From Betaproteobacteria bacterium (GTDB taxonomy: Bacteria; Pseudomonadota; Gammaproteobacteria; Burkholderiales; Casimicrobiaceae): a stretch of DNA of 23,073 bases. Under the pieces are notes generated by a model. It saw nothing but the letters and a program-made list of their open reading frames with translations. It had not been told where the DNA came from and ran no database searches. Below, piece after piece: positions 8,969-16,020 of the stretch (position 1 is the stretch's first letter; the number at the start of each line of letters is the position of its first letter). The position numbers were made by a program, and so were the translations under genes. Location of the stretch: NCBI GenBank assembly GCA_016717855.1, contig JADKEV010000046.1, forward strand, positions 1 to 23,073, written 5' to 3'.

Positions 8969-9763
8969 GCAGGAACAATCCGCTGGCACTGATCTTCCAC
9001 GCGCTGTTCATCGGCTTCATCCTCGCGCCGCTCCTGATCGTCTGCGTGGTGGCGTTCACGCCGCTGGGTTACATATCGCTGCCCACCGACCGGCTGTCGC
9101 TGCGGTGGTTCGCCGCGATCCTGGACAATCCGCGCTTCATCAGCGCGTTCTGGCTGAGCCTGGGGCTGGGTGCGGTCTCGTCGTTGATCGCCACGGCGCT
9201 GGCCGTTCCCGCCGCGCTGGCGATCGCGCGCAACCGATTCCCCGGCCGCGATGCATTGTCGGCGTTCCTGCTCTCTCCGCTAATGATCCCGCACATCGTC
9301 CTGGGCGTCGCGTTCCTGCGCTTCTTCAGCAGCATCGGCATCAACGGCACATTCGGCGGCCTGGTGATGGGGCACGTGATCGTGATCCTGCCGTTCGCGC
9401 TGCGGCTGGTGCTGGCGCGGCGACGGGATGGACCCCGGCGATCGAGCGGGCCGCGGTGTCGCTGGGCGCCTCGCGCCTCACGGTCTTCCGCCGCATTACG
9501 CTGCCGCTGATCTTCCCCGGCATCGTCAGCGGCTGGCTGCTGGCCTTCATCACCAGCTTCGACGAACTGACGATGAGCGTGTTCATCGCCAACCCCAGCA
9601 CGACCACGCTGCCGGTGCGCATGTTCCTGCAGATCCAAGACACCATCGATCCGATGGTGCGCCGGTGTCCGCGCTGCTGATCGCCGGGACGCTGGCGCTG
9701 ATGCTGGTGCTCGACCGGATGGTCGGGCTCGAGCGCCTGTTCGTGGGCAAGAGCCGGCGCTGA
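8965..9763 (+). CDS. ABC transporter permease (PotC-like), two frameshifts
   Basis: Second inner-membrane channel subunit, forming a heterodimer with the upstream permease. It begins MSRNNPLALIFHALFIGFIL, a membrane helix, and continues clean to GHVIVILPFALRLVLA. A base-level indel near 9420 then moves the frame: the EAA loop is seen as AIERAAVSLGASRLTVFRRI plus TLPLIFPGIVSGWLLAF, with SFDELTMSVFIANPSTTTLP and RMFLQIQDTIDPMV. A second indel near 9660 leads to VSALLIAGTLALMLVLDRMV and the end GKSRR, stop 9761-9763. About 265 residues in all, usual for PotC-type permeases. The next gene starts 21 bases downstream. Confidence 0.9.
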
Positions 9764-9784
9764 TGACCGCCCGGCGGACACGCC

Positions 9785-10909
9785 ATGGCGAATCCGGCGA
9801 CCTTCGACATCGCGGTGGTCGGCGGCGGCCTGGTCGGCGCCGCGATCGGCTACGGGCTCGCCCGCGGCGGAGTGCAGGTGGCGTTGCTCGACGAAGGCGA
9901 CATCGCGTACCGCGCCTCGCGCGGCAACTTCGGCCTGGTCTGGGTGCAGGGCAAGGGACTGGGACTCGCCCCGTATTCGAACTGGACGCAGCTGTCGGCG
10001 CGCCGCTGGCCCGAACTGGCGGCGTTGCTCCGCGCCGATGCCGACACCGACGTGGCACTCGAGCAACCCGGCGGGTTTCACCTGTGCCTGTCCGAGCGCG
10101 AACTGGAGGTCCGGGTGCAGACGCTGACGCGGCTGTTCGCGCAGCCCGGTCTGGAAGCGTATCCGTTCGAAGTGCTCGACCATGCGGCGCTGGCGGATCG
10201 GATTCCGGGCATCGGCTCCGCGGTGGTCGGCGGCACCTACACCCGCCTCGACGGCCATGTGAATGCGCTCAAACTGCTCCGCGCGCTGCACGCGGGATTC
10301 GGCAAGCACGGCGGCACCTACCTGCCGAACACCCGGACCGAGCGCTTGCAGTCGAGCGGCGGACGGTTCGTGCTGGAGGCGCACGGCACCACGTTGCGCG
10401 CGTCGAAGATCGTGCTGGCCGCGGGCCTGGGCAACCTGCATCTCGCGCCCCAGGTCGGGCTCGCCGCGCCGGTTCGCCCGCAGCGGGGACAGATCCTGGT
10501 GCTGGAGCGGGTCCGGCGCTTCCTGCACCATCCGCTCGCGACGCTGCGCCAGACCGACGAGGGCACGGTGCTGATCGGCGATTCGCAGGAAGAGGCGGGC
10601 TACGACGACACCGTCGGCCTGGCCGTGCTGGCGACGCTCGCGGACCGCGCGCTGCGCACGTTCCCGGCGCTGCGCGACGTGCGCATCAACCGCACCTGGG
10701 CCGCGCTGCGCGTGATGAGCCCGGATGGCTTTCCCGTCTACGAACAGTCGCGCGCCCAGCCGGGCGCGTTCCTCGCAACCTGCCATTCGGGCGTGACGCT
10801 GGCCGCCGCGCACGCGCTGGAACTTGCGCCGCTGATCGCCGCCGGCGACCTCGGCCCACGTCTGCAACCCTTTTCCGCGGAGCGCTTGCATGTTCAAAAG
10901 GCTACCTGA
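9785..10909 (+). CDS. FAD-dependent oxidoreductase of the DAO family (OoxB/HcnC-like), first copy
   Basis: A 374-residue D-amino-acid-oxidase-type (glycine/sarcosine oxidase fold) FAD enzyme. The N-terminal Rossmann motif is DIAVVGGGLVGAAIGYGLAR, with the FAD-contacting acid in VALLDEGDIAYRASRGNFG. A later stretch GGTYTRLDGHVNALKLLRAL is typical of the fold, as are ASKIVLAAGLGN, EGTVLIGDSQEE and the C-terminal TWAALRVMSPDGFPVYEQ and ATCHSGVTLAAAHALELAPL. Members of this family oxidise C-N bonds of amino acids, opines or N-alkyl amino acids. The frame is uninterrupted. It follows the permease by 21 bases and overlaps the ferredoxin-like gene by 20, so it belongs to the operon. It probably forms the catalytic beta-type subunit with the two following gene products; the substrate is unknown. 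Confidence 0.9.
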   Translation: MANPATFDIAVVGGGLVGAAIGYGLARGGVQVALLDEGDIAYRASRGNFGLVWVQGKGLGLAPYSNWTQLSARRWPELAALLRADADTDVALEQPGGFHLCLSERELEVRVQTLTRLFAQPGLEAYPFEVLDHAALADRIPGIGSAVVGGTYTRLDGHVNALKLLRALHAGFGKHGGTYLPNTRTERLQSSGGRFVLEAHGTTLRASKIVLAAGLGNLHLAPQVGLAAPVRPQRGQILVLERVRRFLHHPLATLRQTDEGTVLIGDSQEEAGYDDTVGLAVLATLADRALRTFPALRDVRINRTWAALRVMSPDGFPVYEQSRAQPGAFLATCHSGVTLAAAHALELAPLIAAGDLGPRLQPFSAERLHVQKAT

Positions 10910-11243
10910 CCTCGCCGCATTTCACCCCGACGCGCGCGCGCTGGCGGTGACCATCGACGGCAAGCCATTTGCCGCGCGCGCGGGCGACACCGTCGCGGCG
11001 ACGCTGTTCGCGGCGGGCCTGGCCGATTGCCGGACCACGCCGGTCCTGGGCAGCGCGCGCGGGCCGTTCTGCATGATGGGCGTGTGCTTCGATTGCCTGG
11101 TGGTGATCGACGGCCAGCCGAACCAGCAGGGCTGCATGATCCCGGTCGGCGAAGGGATGAGAATCCAGCGGCAGCAGGGCGCCCGCGCCGTCGCGGCGGC
11201 AGCCGGTCCCGCCGACGGCATGACGCCGGAAGCGCAGCCATGA
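10890..11243 (+). CDS. Small [2Fe-2S]-binding subunit (HcnA-like)
   Basis: A 117-residue protein with the fold of the N-terminal [2Fe-2S] domain of sarcosine oxidase alpha and of HcnA. ALAVTIDGKPFAARAGDTVA and AATLFAAGLADCRTTPVLGS lead to the cluster region: Cys61 (GPFC), Cys66 (MMGVC), Cys69 (FDC) and Cys82 (QQGC), the CX4CX2CX12C pattern expected for the cluster. IPVGEGMRIQRQQGARAV follows. Its role is to pass electrons between the flavins of the neighbouring subunits and then to a downstream acceptor. It overlaps both neighbours (20 bases upstream, ATGA downstream), which supports a fixed-ratio complex. Confidence 0.92.
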   Translation: MFKRLPDLAAFHPDARALAVTIDGKPFAARAGDTVAATLFAAGLADCRTTPVLGSARGPFCMMGVCFDCLVVIDGQPNQQGCMIPVGEGMRIQRQQGARAVAAAAGPADGMTPEAQP

Positions 11244-12667
11244 CGCTCGCCAGCCGCTACGACATCCTGGTCATCGGCGCCGGACCCGCGGGACTTGCCG
11301 CCGCCGCCGAATCCGTGGCGATGGGCTTGCGCGTGGCGCTGGTCGACGAGCAGGGCGCGCCGGGCGGGCAGATCTACCGCGCGATCACCACCACGCCGGT
11401 GCAGCAGCGCGACGTCCTCGGCGCCGACTATTGGTACGGCGAAAAGCTCGTCGCGGCGTTCGAGCGGTCGGGCGCCGGCTATTCGCCGCGCACGACGGTG
11501 TGGGCGGTCACGCGCGAGGCCGATGAATTCCAGATCGGGCTTTCCTGCGATGGTGGCGCGCAGCTCATCCGCGCGCGACAAGTCATCCTCGCCACCGGCG
11601 CCCAGGAGCGGCCATTCCCGATCCCCGGCTGGACGCTGCCTGGCGTGATGACCGCGGGCGCGGCGCAGATACTGCTGAAATCGGCCGGCCTCGTTCCCGG
11701 CGGCACGACGGTGCTGGCAGGGTCCGGCCCGCTGCTCTACCTGATCGCCGCGCAGTTCACCGCGGCGGGTGCGCGAGTCGAGTGCCTGCTGGACACGACA
11801 CCGGCCGGCCGCTGGCGCGATGTGCTGCGCCACGCGCCGGACTTCGTGGCCTCGCCCTATGCCGCCAAAGGCTGGTCGATGCTCCGCGCCGCGCAGCGGA
11901 TGATGCGGATCGTCAAGGGCGTCGAACAAATTTCCGCCATCGGCGCCGGCAAGCTCGACGGCGTGCGCTTCACCACCGGTGGCCACACGCAAGACATACC
12001 GGCGGACCTGCTGCTGCTCCATCAAGGGGTGGTGCCCGGCATCAACCTGTCGAACGCCATCGGTTGCGCCCACCACTGGGACGCCGCGCAGGCCTGTTTC
12101 ACGCCGACCGTCGATGACTGGGGCGCGACCAGCATCCCCGGCATCACGATCGCCGGCGACGCCGCAGGAATCGCCGGCGCGCGCAGCGCCGAAGCGCGCG
12201 GCACGCTCGCCGCGCTGCACGCCGCGAGCGCGCTCGGCCATCTGCGGACGGCGCAGCGCGACGCGCAGGCGGTTGCGCCGCGCCGCGAACTCGAACGCTG
12301 GAACCGCGGGCGGAAATTCGTCGACGCCCTCTATCTCCCCGCGCCGGAATTCCGGATTCCCACCGGCGACACCATCGTGTGCCGCTGCGAGGAAGTGACC
12401 GCGCGGCAGGTCACGGAGACGGTCGCGCTGGGCTGCACGGGACCCAACCAGATGAAGAGCTTCCTGCGCTGCGGGATGGGCCCCTGCCAGGGGCGGTTGT
12501 GCGGCCTGACGATCACCGAACTGATCGCGAAGGAACGGGGCGTGTCGCCCGCGGAGACGGGTTACTACCGGCTGCGCTTTCCGGTCAAGCCCATCACGCT
12601 GGGCGAACTCGCGGCGCTGCCCCAGACCGATTCGTCGGTCGATGCCGTCGTGCGCATCAAGCGGTGA
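11240..12667 (+). CDS. FAD/NAD(P)-binding oxidoreductase with BFD-like [2Fe-2S] domain (OoxA/HcnB-like)
   Basis: A 475-residue pyridine-nucleotide-disulfide-type flavoprotein. Rossmann motif one is YDILVIGAGPAGLAAAAESV (from residue 7), with VALVDEQGAPGGQIYRAI after it. RQVILATGAQERPFPIPGW is typical of the HcnB/OoxA group. A second dinucleotide motif is TVLAGSGPLLYLIAAQF near residue 155. ITIAGDAAGIAGARSAEARG closes the FAD site. The C-terminal domain contains Cys381, Cys383, Cys411, Cys416 and Cys421 (IVCRCEEVT and LRCGMGPCQGRLCG), a BFD/NirB-type [2Fe-2S] ligand set. It would be the alpha-type subunit that takes electrons from the DAO-type subunit. It is linked by ATGA overlap upstream and GTGA overlap downstream. 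Confidence 0.92.
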   Translation: MTLASRYDILVIGAGPAGLAAAAESVAMGLRVALVDEQGAPGGQIYRAITTTPVQQRDVLGADYWYGEKLVAAFERSGAGYSPRTTVWAVTREADEFQIGLSCDGGAQLIRARQVILATGAQERPFPIPGWTLPGVMTAGAAQILLKSAGLVPGGTTVLAGSGPLLYLIAAQFTAAGARVECLLDTTPAGRWRDVLRHAPDFVASPYAAKGWSMLRAAQRMMRIVKGVEQISAIGAGKLDGVRFTTGGHTQDIPADLLLLHQGVVPGINLSNAIGCAHHWDAAQACFTPTVDDWGATSIPGITIAGDAAGIAGARSAEARGTLAALHAASALGHLRTAQRDAQAVAPRRELERWNRGRKFVDALYLPAPEFRIPTGDTIVCRCEEVTARQVTETVALGCTGPNQMKSFLRCGMGPCQGRLCGLTITELIAKERGVSPAETGYYRLRFPVKPITLGELAALPQTDSSVDAVVRIKR

Positions 12668-13791
12668 GCGCCGCCGGCGCCGACGTCGTCATCATCGGCG
12701 GCGGGCTCCATGGCTGCTCGGCCGCCCTGCATCTGGCGCGGGCCGGCGTCCGCGCGCTCGTGGTCGAGAAAAATTACGTGGGACGCCACGCTTCGGGCGT
12801 CAACGCCGGCGGCGTGCGCACGCTCGCGCGGAACGAAGCCGAGATTCCCCTGGCGCTGGCCGCCCTGGAGCTGTGGCACCACATCGGCGAACTGGTCGAC
12901 GACGACTGCGGGTTCGAATCGTTCGGGCAGATCCGCGTGGCCGAGAATGCGGCGGACGCGGCGGCGCTCCAGCAACGCGAAGCGCGGCTGCAGGCGCTGG
13001 GATACTCGCACGAGCGCTGGATCGCCGCCGACGAACTGTTCCTGCGCGTCCCCGCGCTGTCCCGGCACTGCGTCGGCGGACTGATCGCCCTTCGCGACGG
13101 CGCGGCGCTGCCGTACCGGACGACAGCTGCGTTCCGGCGCAAGGCGGAAAACCTGGGCCAGATATTCCTCGAAGGCACCCGCGTGCTGGGCATCCGGCGC
13201 GAGGGCAACAGTTGGGTCGTGGACACCAGCGCCGGCACGCTCTCCTGCCGCGTGCTGGTCAATTGCGCCGGCGCGTGGGCCGATGCCATCTGCGCGGCGC
13301 TGGGCGAGCCGGTCCCGCTCGAGGCGATCGGTCCGATGATGCTGGTGACGCTGCGGATGCCGCGCTTTCTCGAGCCCGTCGTGCTGGGCACAGGCAGGCC
13401 GCTTTCGTTCAAGCAGACGGCCGAGGGCACGGTGCTGATCGGCGGCGGGCGGCTGTCCCGCGTGGACCGCGGCCTCGAGACGACCGAGCTCGACTTTCGC
13501 GAACTCGCCGCGTCGGCGCGCACCGTGCGCGAACTGTTCCCGGTGATGCGCGGCGCGGTGATCCATCGCGGCTGGGCCGGGATTGAGGCGCGGATGCCGG
13601 ACGAAATTCCGGTGATCGGGCCGAGTTCCACGGCGCCGGACGTATTTCACGCGTTCGGGTTTTCCGCGCACGGCTTCGAGCTCGGCCCGATCGTCGGGCG
13701 CATCACGGCCGAACTGATAACGACCGGTGCGAGCGCGCTGCCGATCGCGCCGTTTTCCATCCGGCGCTTCGCCGGGCATGCGCCGGACTGA
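12664..13791 (+). CDS. FAD-dependent oxidoreductase of the DAO family (OoxB/HcnC-like), second copy
   Basis: A 375-residue glycine/D-amino-acid-oxidase-type flavoprotein. It starts at GTG 12664, whose last two bases form the previous gene's TGA; this start puts ADVVIIGGGLHGCSAALHLA at residue 6, where the Rossmann motif belongs. Other landmarks are RALVVEKNYVGRHASGVNAG, GGLIALRDGAALPYRTTAAF, LVNCAGAWADAICAALGEPV, EGTVLIGGGRLSRVDRG, IHRGWAGIEARMPDEIPVIG and FHAFGFSAHGFELGPIVGRI. It is clearly related to, but quite diverged from, the first DAO-type gene of the operon, so the two are not a recent duplication. The two copies may act on different substrates while sharing the HcnA/HcnB-like partners, or may form two different catalytic sites in one complex. 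Confidence 0.9.
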   Translation: MSAAGADVVIIGGGLHGCSAALHLARAGVRALVVEKNYVGRHASGVNAGGVRTLARNEAEIPLALAALELWHHIGELVDDDCGFESFGQIRVAENAADAAALQQREARLQALGYSHERWIAADELFLRVPALSRHCVGGLIALRDGAALPYRTTAAFRRKAENLGQIFLEGTRVLGIRREGNSWVVDTSAGTLSCRVLVNCAGAWADAICAALGEPVPLEAIGPMMLVTLRMPRFLEPVVLGTGRPLSFKQTAEGTVLIGGGRLSRVDRGLETTELDFRELAASARTVRELFPVMRGAVIHRGWAGIEARMPDEIPVIGPSSTAPDVFHAFGFSAHGFELGPIVGRITAELITTGASALPIAPFSIRRFAGHAPD

Positions 13792-13801
13792 GGATCACAC
13801 C

Positions 13802-13894
13802 ATGACCGCCTCTCGCTACTTCGCCTGCAGCATCCCCGTCGCGCTCGCGCTGGCGTCCGCCAGCGCCCGCGCCACGCCGTCAGATCTCGCATAG
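13802..13894 (+). CDS. Truncated secreted-protein gene, signal peptide only
   Basis: A 30-codon ORF begins ten bases after the previous stop with a good ribosome-binding site (GAGGA at 13790-13794). It reads like an export signal: MTASRYFACSIPVALALASA, SARA, then TPSDLA and a TAG. No mature domain follows. Its last 15 bases overlap the end of the convergent glycosyltransferase gene. It may be the remnant of a further periplasmic protein of the operon, cut where the glycosylation cluster joins, or the sequence here may be a misjoin. A functional 30-residue peptide is possible but unsupported. Confidence 0.5.
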   Translation: MTASRYFACSIPVALALASASARATPSDLA

Positions 13895-15184
13895 GCCAGG
13901 CTGGCGCTGCCCCTTGAGCGCGACCAGATCGGCGTAGACGTACGGGATGTCGTGCGTCTGGTGCCATTCAGTGGGAAACGTCTGCCAGATGCGCGTTCCC
14001 TGGAAGCGGCAGCGTATCCCTGGCACGGATCGCGCCTGCTGGCCGCGGGTGTAATACCAGAACGAATTCAGGTTCCAGAACGACCGGTTGGATGGGTCCT
14101 GGAACGCACCGCGGCCGTCCGTCGAGGGCACACGCGCGACCAGCCAGCCGCCCGGCGCCAGCACGCGGTGGATCTCGTTCATCAGGCCGATCACGCACTT
14201 GCCTCGGGCGCCGTCGGCCCCATGATCGCAGGAAGGCTCGCAGCATCCGGGGACGTGCTCGAGAAAGTCGTAGGCGCGGATGGAGCCGACCGAACTGTCG
14301 GAAAACGGCAGCCCCCGGCGCAGATCGCAGATCACGCCGGCGTCGCGCGCGGCGACGCTCGTGTAACCCGGCGGACTGCAGGCGGCGGCGCCGCCCAGGT
14401 CGAGCATCGGCAACGCGTTCCGGCGGCACCACTCGGCGATCAGCGCGTATTCGTAGCGGTTGGAGATCGCCTTTTGTCCGGTCCGGATCTCGGCATTGCG
14501 CTGCACGTAGGTGTTCCGGCCCTCGGGCAACAACCGATAGAGGTAGAGGCACTCGGGAATGTGGTGAAACGCCACCCCGGCGAGGTAGGTGCGGCAGAGG
14601 AGATCGTAATCGTCGACGACGCCCAGCGCGGCGTCATGCGCGCCGGCCCGCGCATAGGCCTCACGGCTCCAGACGCGAACGTGGTTGGGGGCGAAATAGA
14701 TCACGTGCAGCGCGCTCGCGTCGGCCTCGAACGCGCGCATCGCAATATAGCCGCGCCCGTTGCAATGGACGGGATACGATTCCCATCCATACGCGGCGCC
14801 GTAGACCTCGCACGTGCCGTCGGCGCGAAAGTTGGCGAAATCGGAATAGAGGAATCCCGCGCCGGTGCGCGCCGCGGCATCGGCGATTCGCGCCAGCGCG
14901 TGGGGGACGAGCAGATCATCGTGATCGAGTTCGACCAGGTAGTCGCCCTGACAGCGCTCGCTCGCGAACCGCTTGAGCGCCCCGATGCCCAGCGCGGCGA
15001 CATCGTCGGGTGCGGCAACCACGCGCACGCGCGCGTCGCGCAGTACCCGCTCGGGTAGCGCCGCCGCCGGGCCGTTGGGAACGATCACCCACTCCCAGTC
15101 CGGGCAGGTCTGCGCGAGCAGCGAATCGAAGGCCTCCGCAATGTAGTCCGGGCGATGCGTGGGCGTGAATACGCTGAATTGCAT
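13880..15184 (-). CDS. Fusion of GT2 glycosyltransferase and SAM-dependent methyltransferase-like domain
   Basis: A 434-residue cytoplasmic protein. Residues 1 to about 220 are a GT-A glycosyltransferase family 2 domain: FSVFTPTHRPDYIAEAFDSL at the nucleotide-binding start, and VELDHDDLL with the DXD-type metal site (residues about 85-90). Residues about 240-434 resemble a class I methyltransferase: LDLGG in the place of motif I, DLRRGLPFSDSSVGSIRAYD, then FLEHV and MNEIHRVLAPGGWLVARVPS. A Cys-rich insertion (Cys314, 315, 319, 330) sits between the last two. The end is VYADLVALKGQRQPGLCEI. The ATG at 15184 gives the family-like MQFSVF start; a GTG at 15211 would add nine residues. The combination suggests addition and O-methylation of sugars in a surface glycan. 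It is the last gene of the minus-strand cluster, with an intact frame. Confidence 0.82.
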   Translation of the reverse strand: MQFSVFTPTHRPDYIAEAFDSLLAQTCPDWEWVIVPNGPAAALPERVLRDARVRVVAAPDDVAALGIGALKRFASERCQGDYLVELDHDDLLVPHALARIADAAARTGAGFLYSDFANFRADGTCEVYGAAYGWESYPVHCNGRGYIAMRAFEADASALHVIYFAPNHVRVWSREAYARAGAHDAALGVVDDYDLLCRTYLAGVAFHHIPECLYLYRLLPEGRNTYVQRNAEIRTGQKAISNRYEYALIAEWCRRNALPMLDLGGAAACSPPGYTSVAARDAGVICDLRRGLPFSDSSVGSIRAYDFLEHVPGCCEPSCDHGADGARGKCVIGLMNEIHRVLAPGGWLVARVPSTDGRGAFQDPSNRSFWNLNSFWYYTRGQQARSVPGIRCRFQGTRIWQTFPTEWHQTHDIPYVYADLVALKGQRQPGLCEI

Positions 15185-15226
15185 GGGCGGTGGAAAGCGG
15201 CGCCGGAACACTCCGGGTGCCCGAGT

Positions 15227-16005
15227 TTACAGCGGGTGGCGGTCGAGGTTGATGCAGCACGCGGGACCGGTTTGCGTCGCCGGAACGGCACGCCGCCGGG
15301 GGCGAGATCCGGCCGGTTGGGGCTCGGGCGGAACAGCCATTGCCGCAGCGCGGGCGAACCCCAGCGCGGCCCCACCGCGCAGCAGCCGGGCGCGGATTCC
15401 GCAAAGGCGAGCCGGGCCTCGCCCTCCTCCCGGCAATCGCGTTCGAACGCGCCACGCTGCATCGATCGGACCGGGCTAATGGGGGCGACCGGGTCCCGTA
15501 ATGGCACGCAGGATGGCGATGCGCGCACCCACCTCTCGTGGCTGCCGCGCCCAGGCACGCGCCGATCTCGGGGCGAGGCCTCGGCGAACCACGCGATGTC
15601 ATCGGCGCCGCCGGCCAGCACGCCGCCCGCCACCGGCCAACGCGGCCTCCCGTAGTAGACCTCGCGCCGGGAGAATGCGTCCGCGGGAACGGCCTCGATC
15701 GCGCATGCGCGCAAGGCACCGGCGCAGACGGTGGCTGCCGACAGATCCGCGAGCCCGGCATCGAGCCCGCGACTCCCCACAGGCCGGCCCGTCCGGCGCG
15801 TGTCCGCCTGGCGGCCGGAGCGGAGGCTGCCGTCTTCCGGCGCCCCGGCAGCGCCCAGCACGTGCGGTTCCGCGAACACCACCATCGGGGCGGCGGCGGC
15901 GAAGAGCCAGCGCGCGTGCCGGACATAGTCGTCGAGCGCCTTGCCCGGCGGCCGCGGTTCGCGCGCGCCGAGATCGATGAAGCCCGTGACCAGCGTCGTA
16001 GTCAT
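15227..16005 (-). CDS. Uncharacterised protein, frameshifted, weakly HtrL/YibB (WlaTC)-like
   Basis: The ATG at 16005, fifteen bases after the preceding gene's stop, opens MTTTLVTGFIDLGAREPRPP, then LDDYVRHARWLFAAAAPMVV and FAEPHVLG. That start resembles the HtrL/YibB (WlaTC-like) glycan-associated proteins. A middle block REVYYGRPRWPVAGGVLAGG followed by ADDIAWFAEA also looks like a conserved core. Between and after these blocks the translation becomes Arg/Gly-rich and low in sense, implying indels near 15850, 15580 and 15390. In the frame ending at 15227 the last residues are CINLDRHPL, close to the GT25 start motif, which could be chance. The original open frame runs on into the next gene and is unlikely to be right at its end. 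The function is not established; the context implies glycan or glycoprotein assembly. Confidence 0.45.
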
Positions 16006-16020
16006 GCCGGCGCCACGCCC

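Noticed and set aside
9341..10897. A 518-codon minus-strand frame opposite the permease and first DAO-type gene
   Set aside because: His/Gln/Arg-rich shadow; the plus strand carries intact FAD-binding and membrane motifs.
9785..13791. Calling the oxidoreductase set hydrogen cyanide synthase (hcnABC)
   Set aside because: The subunit types match but the importer, GntR regulator and extra DAO-type subunit fit amine or opine catabolism better; the symbol is not justified.
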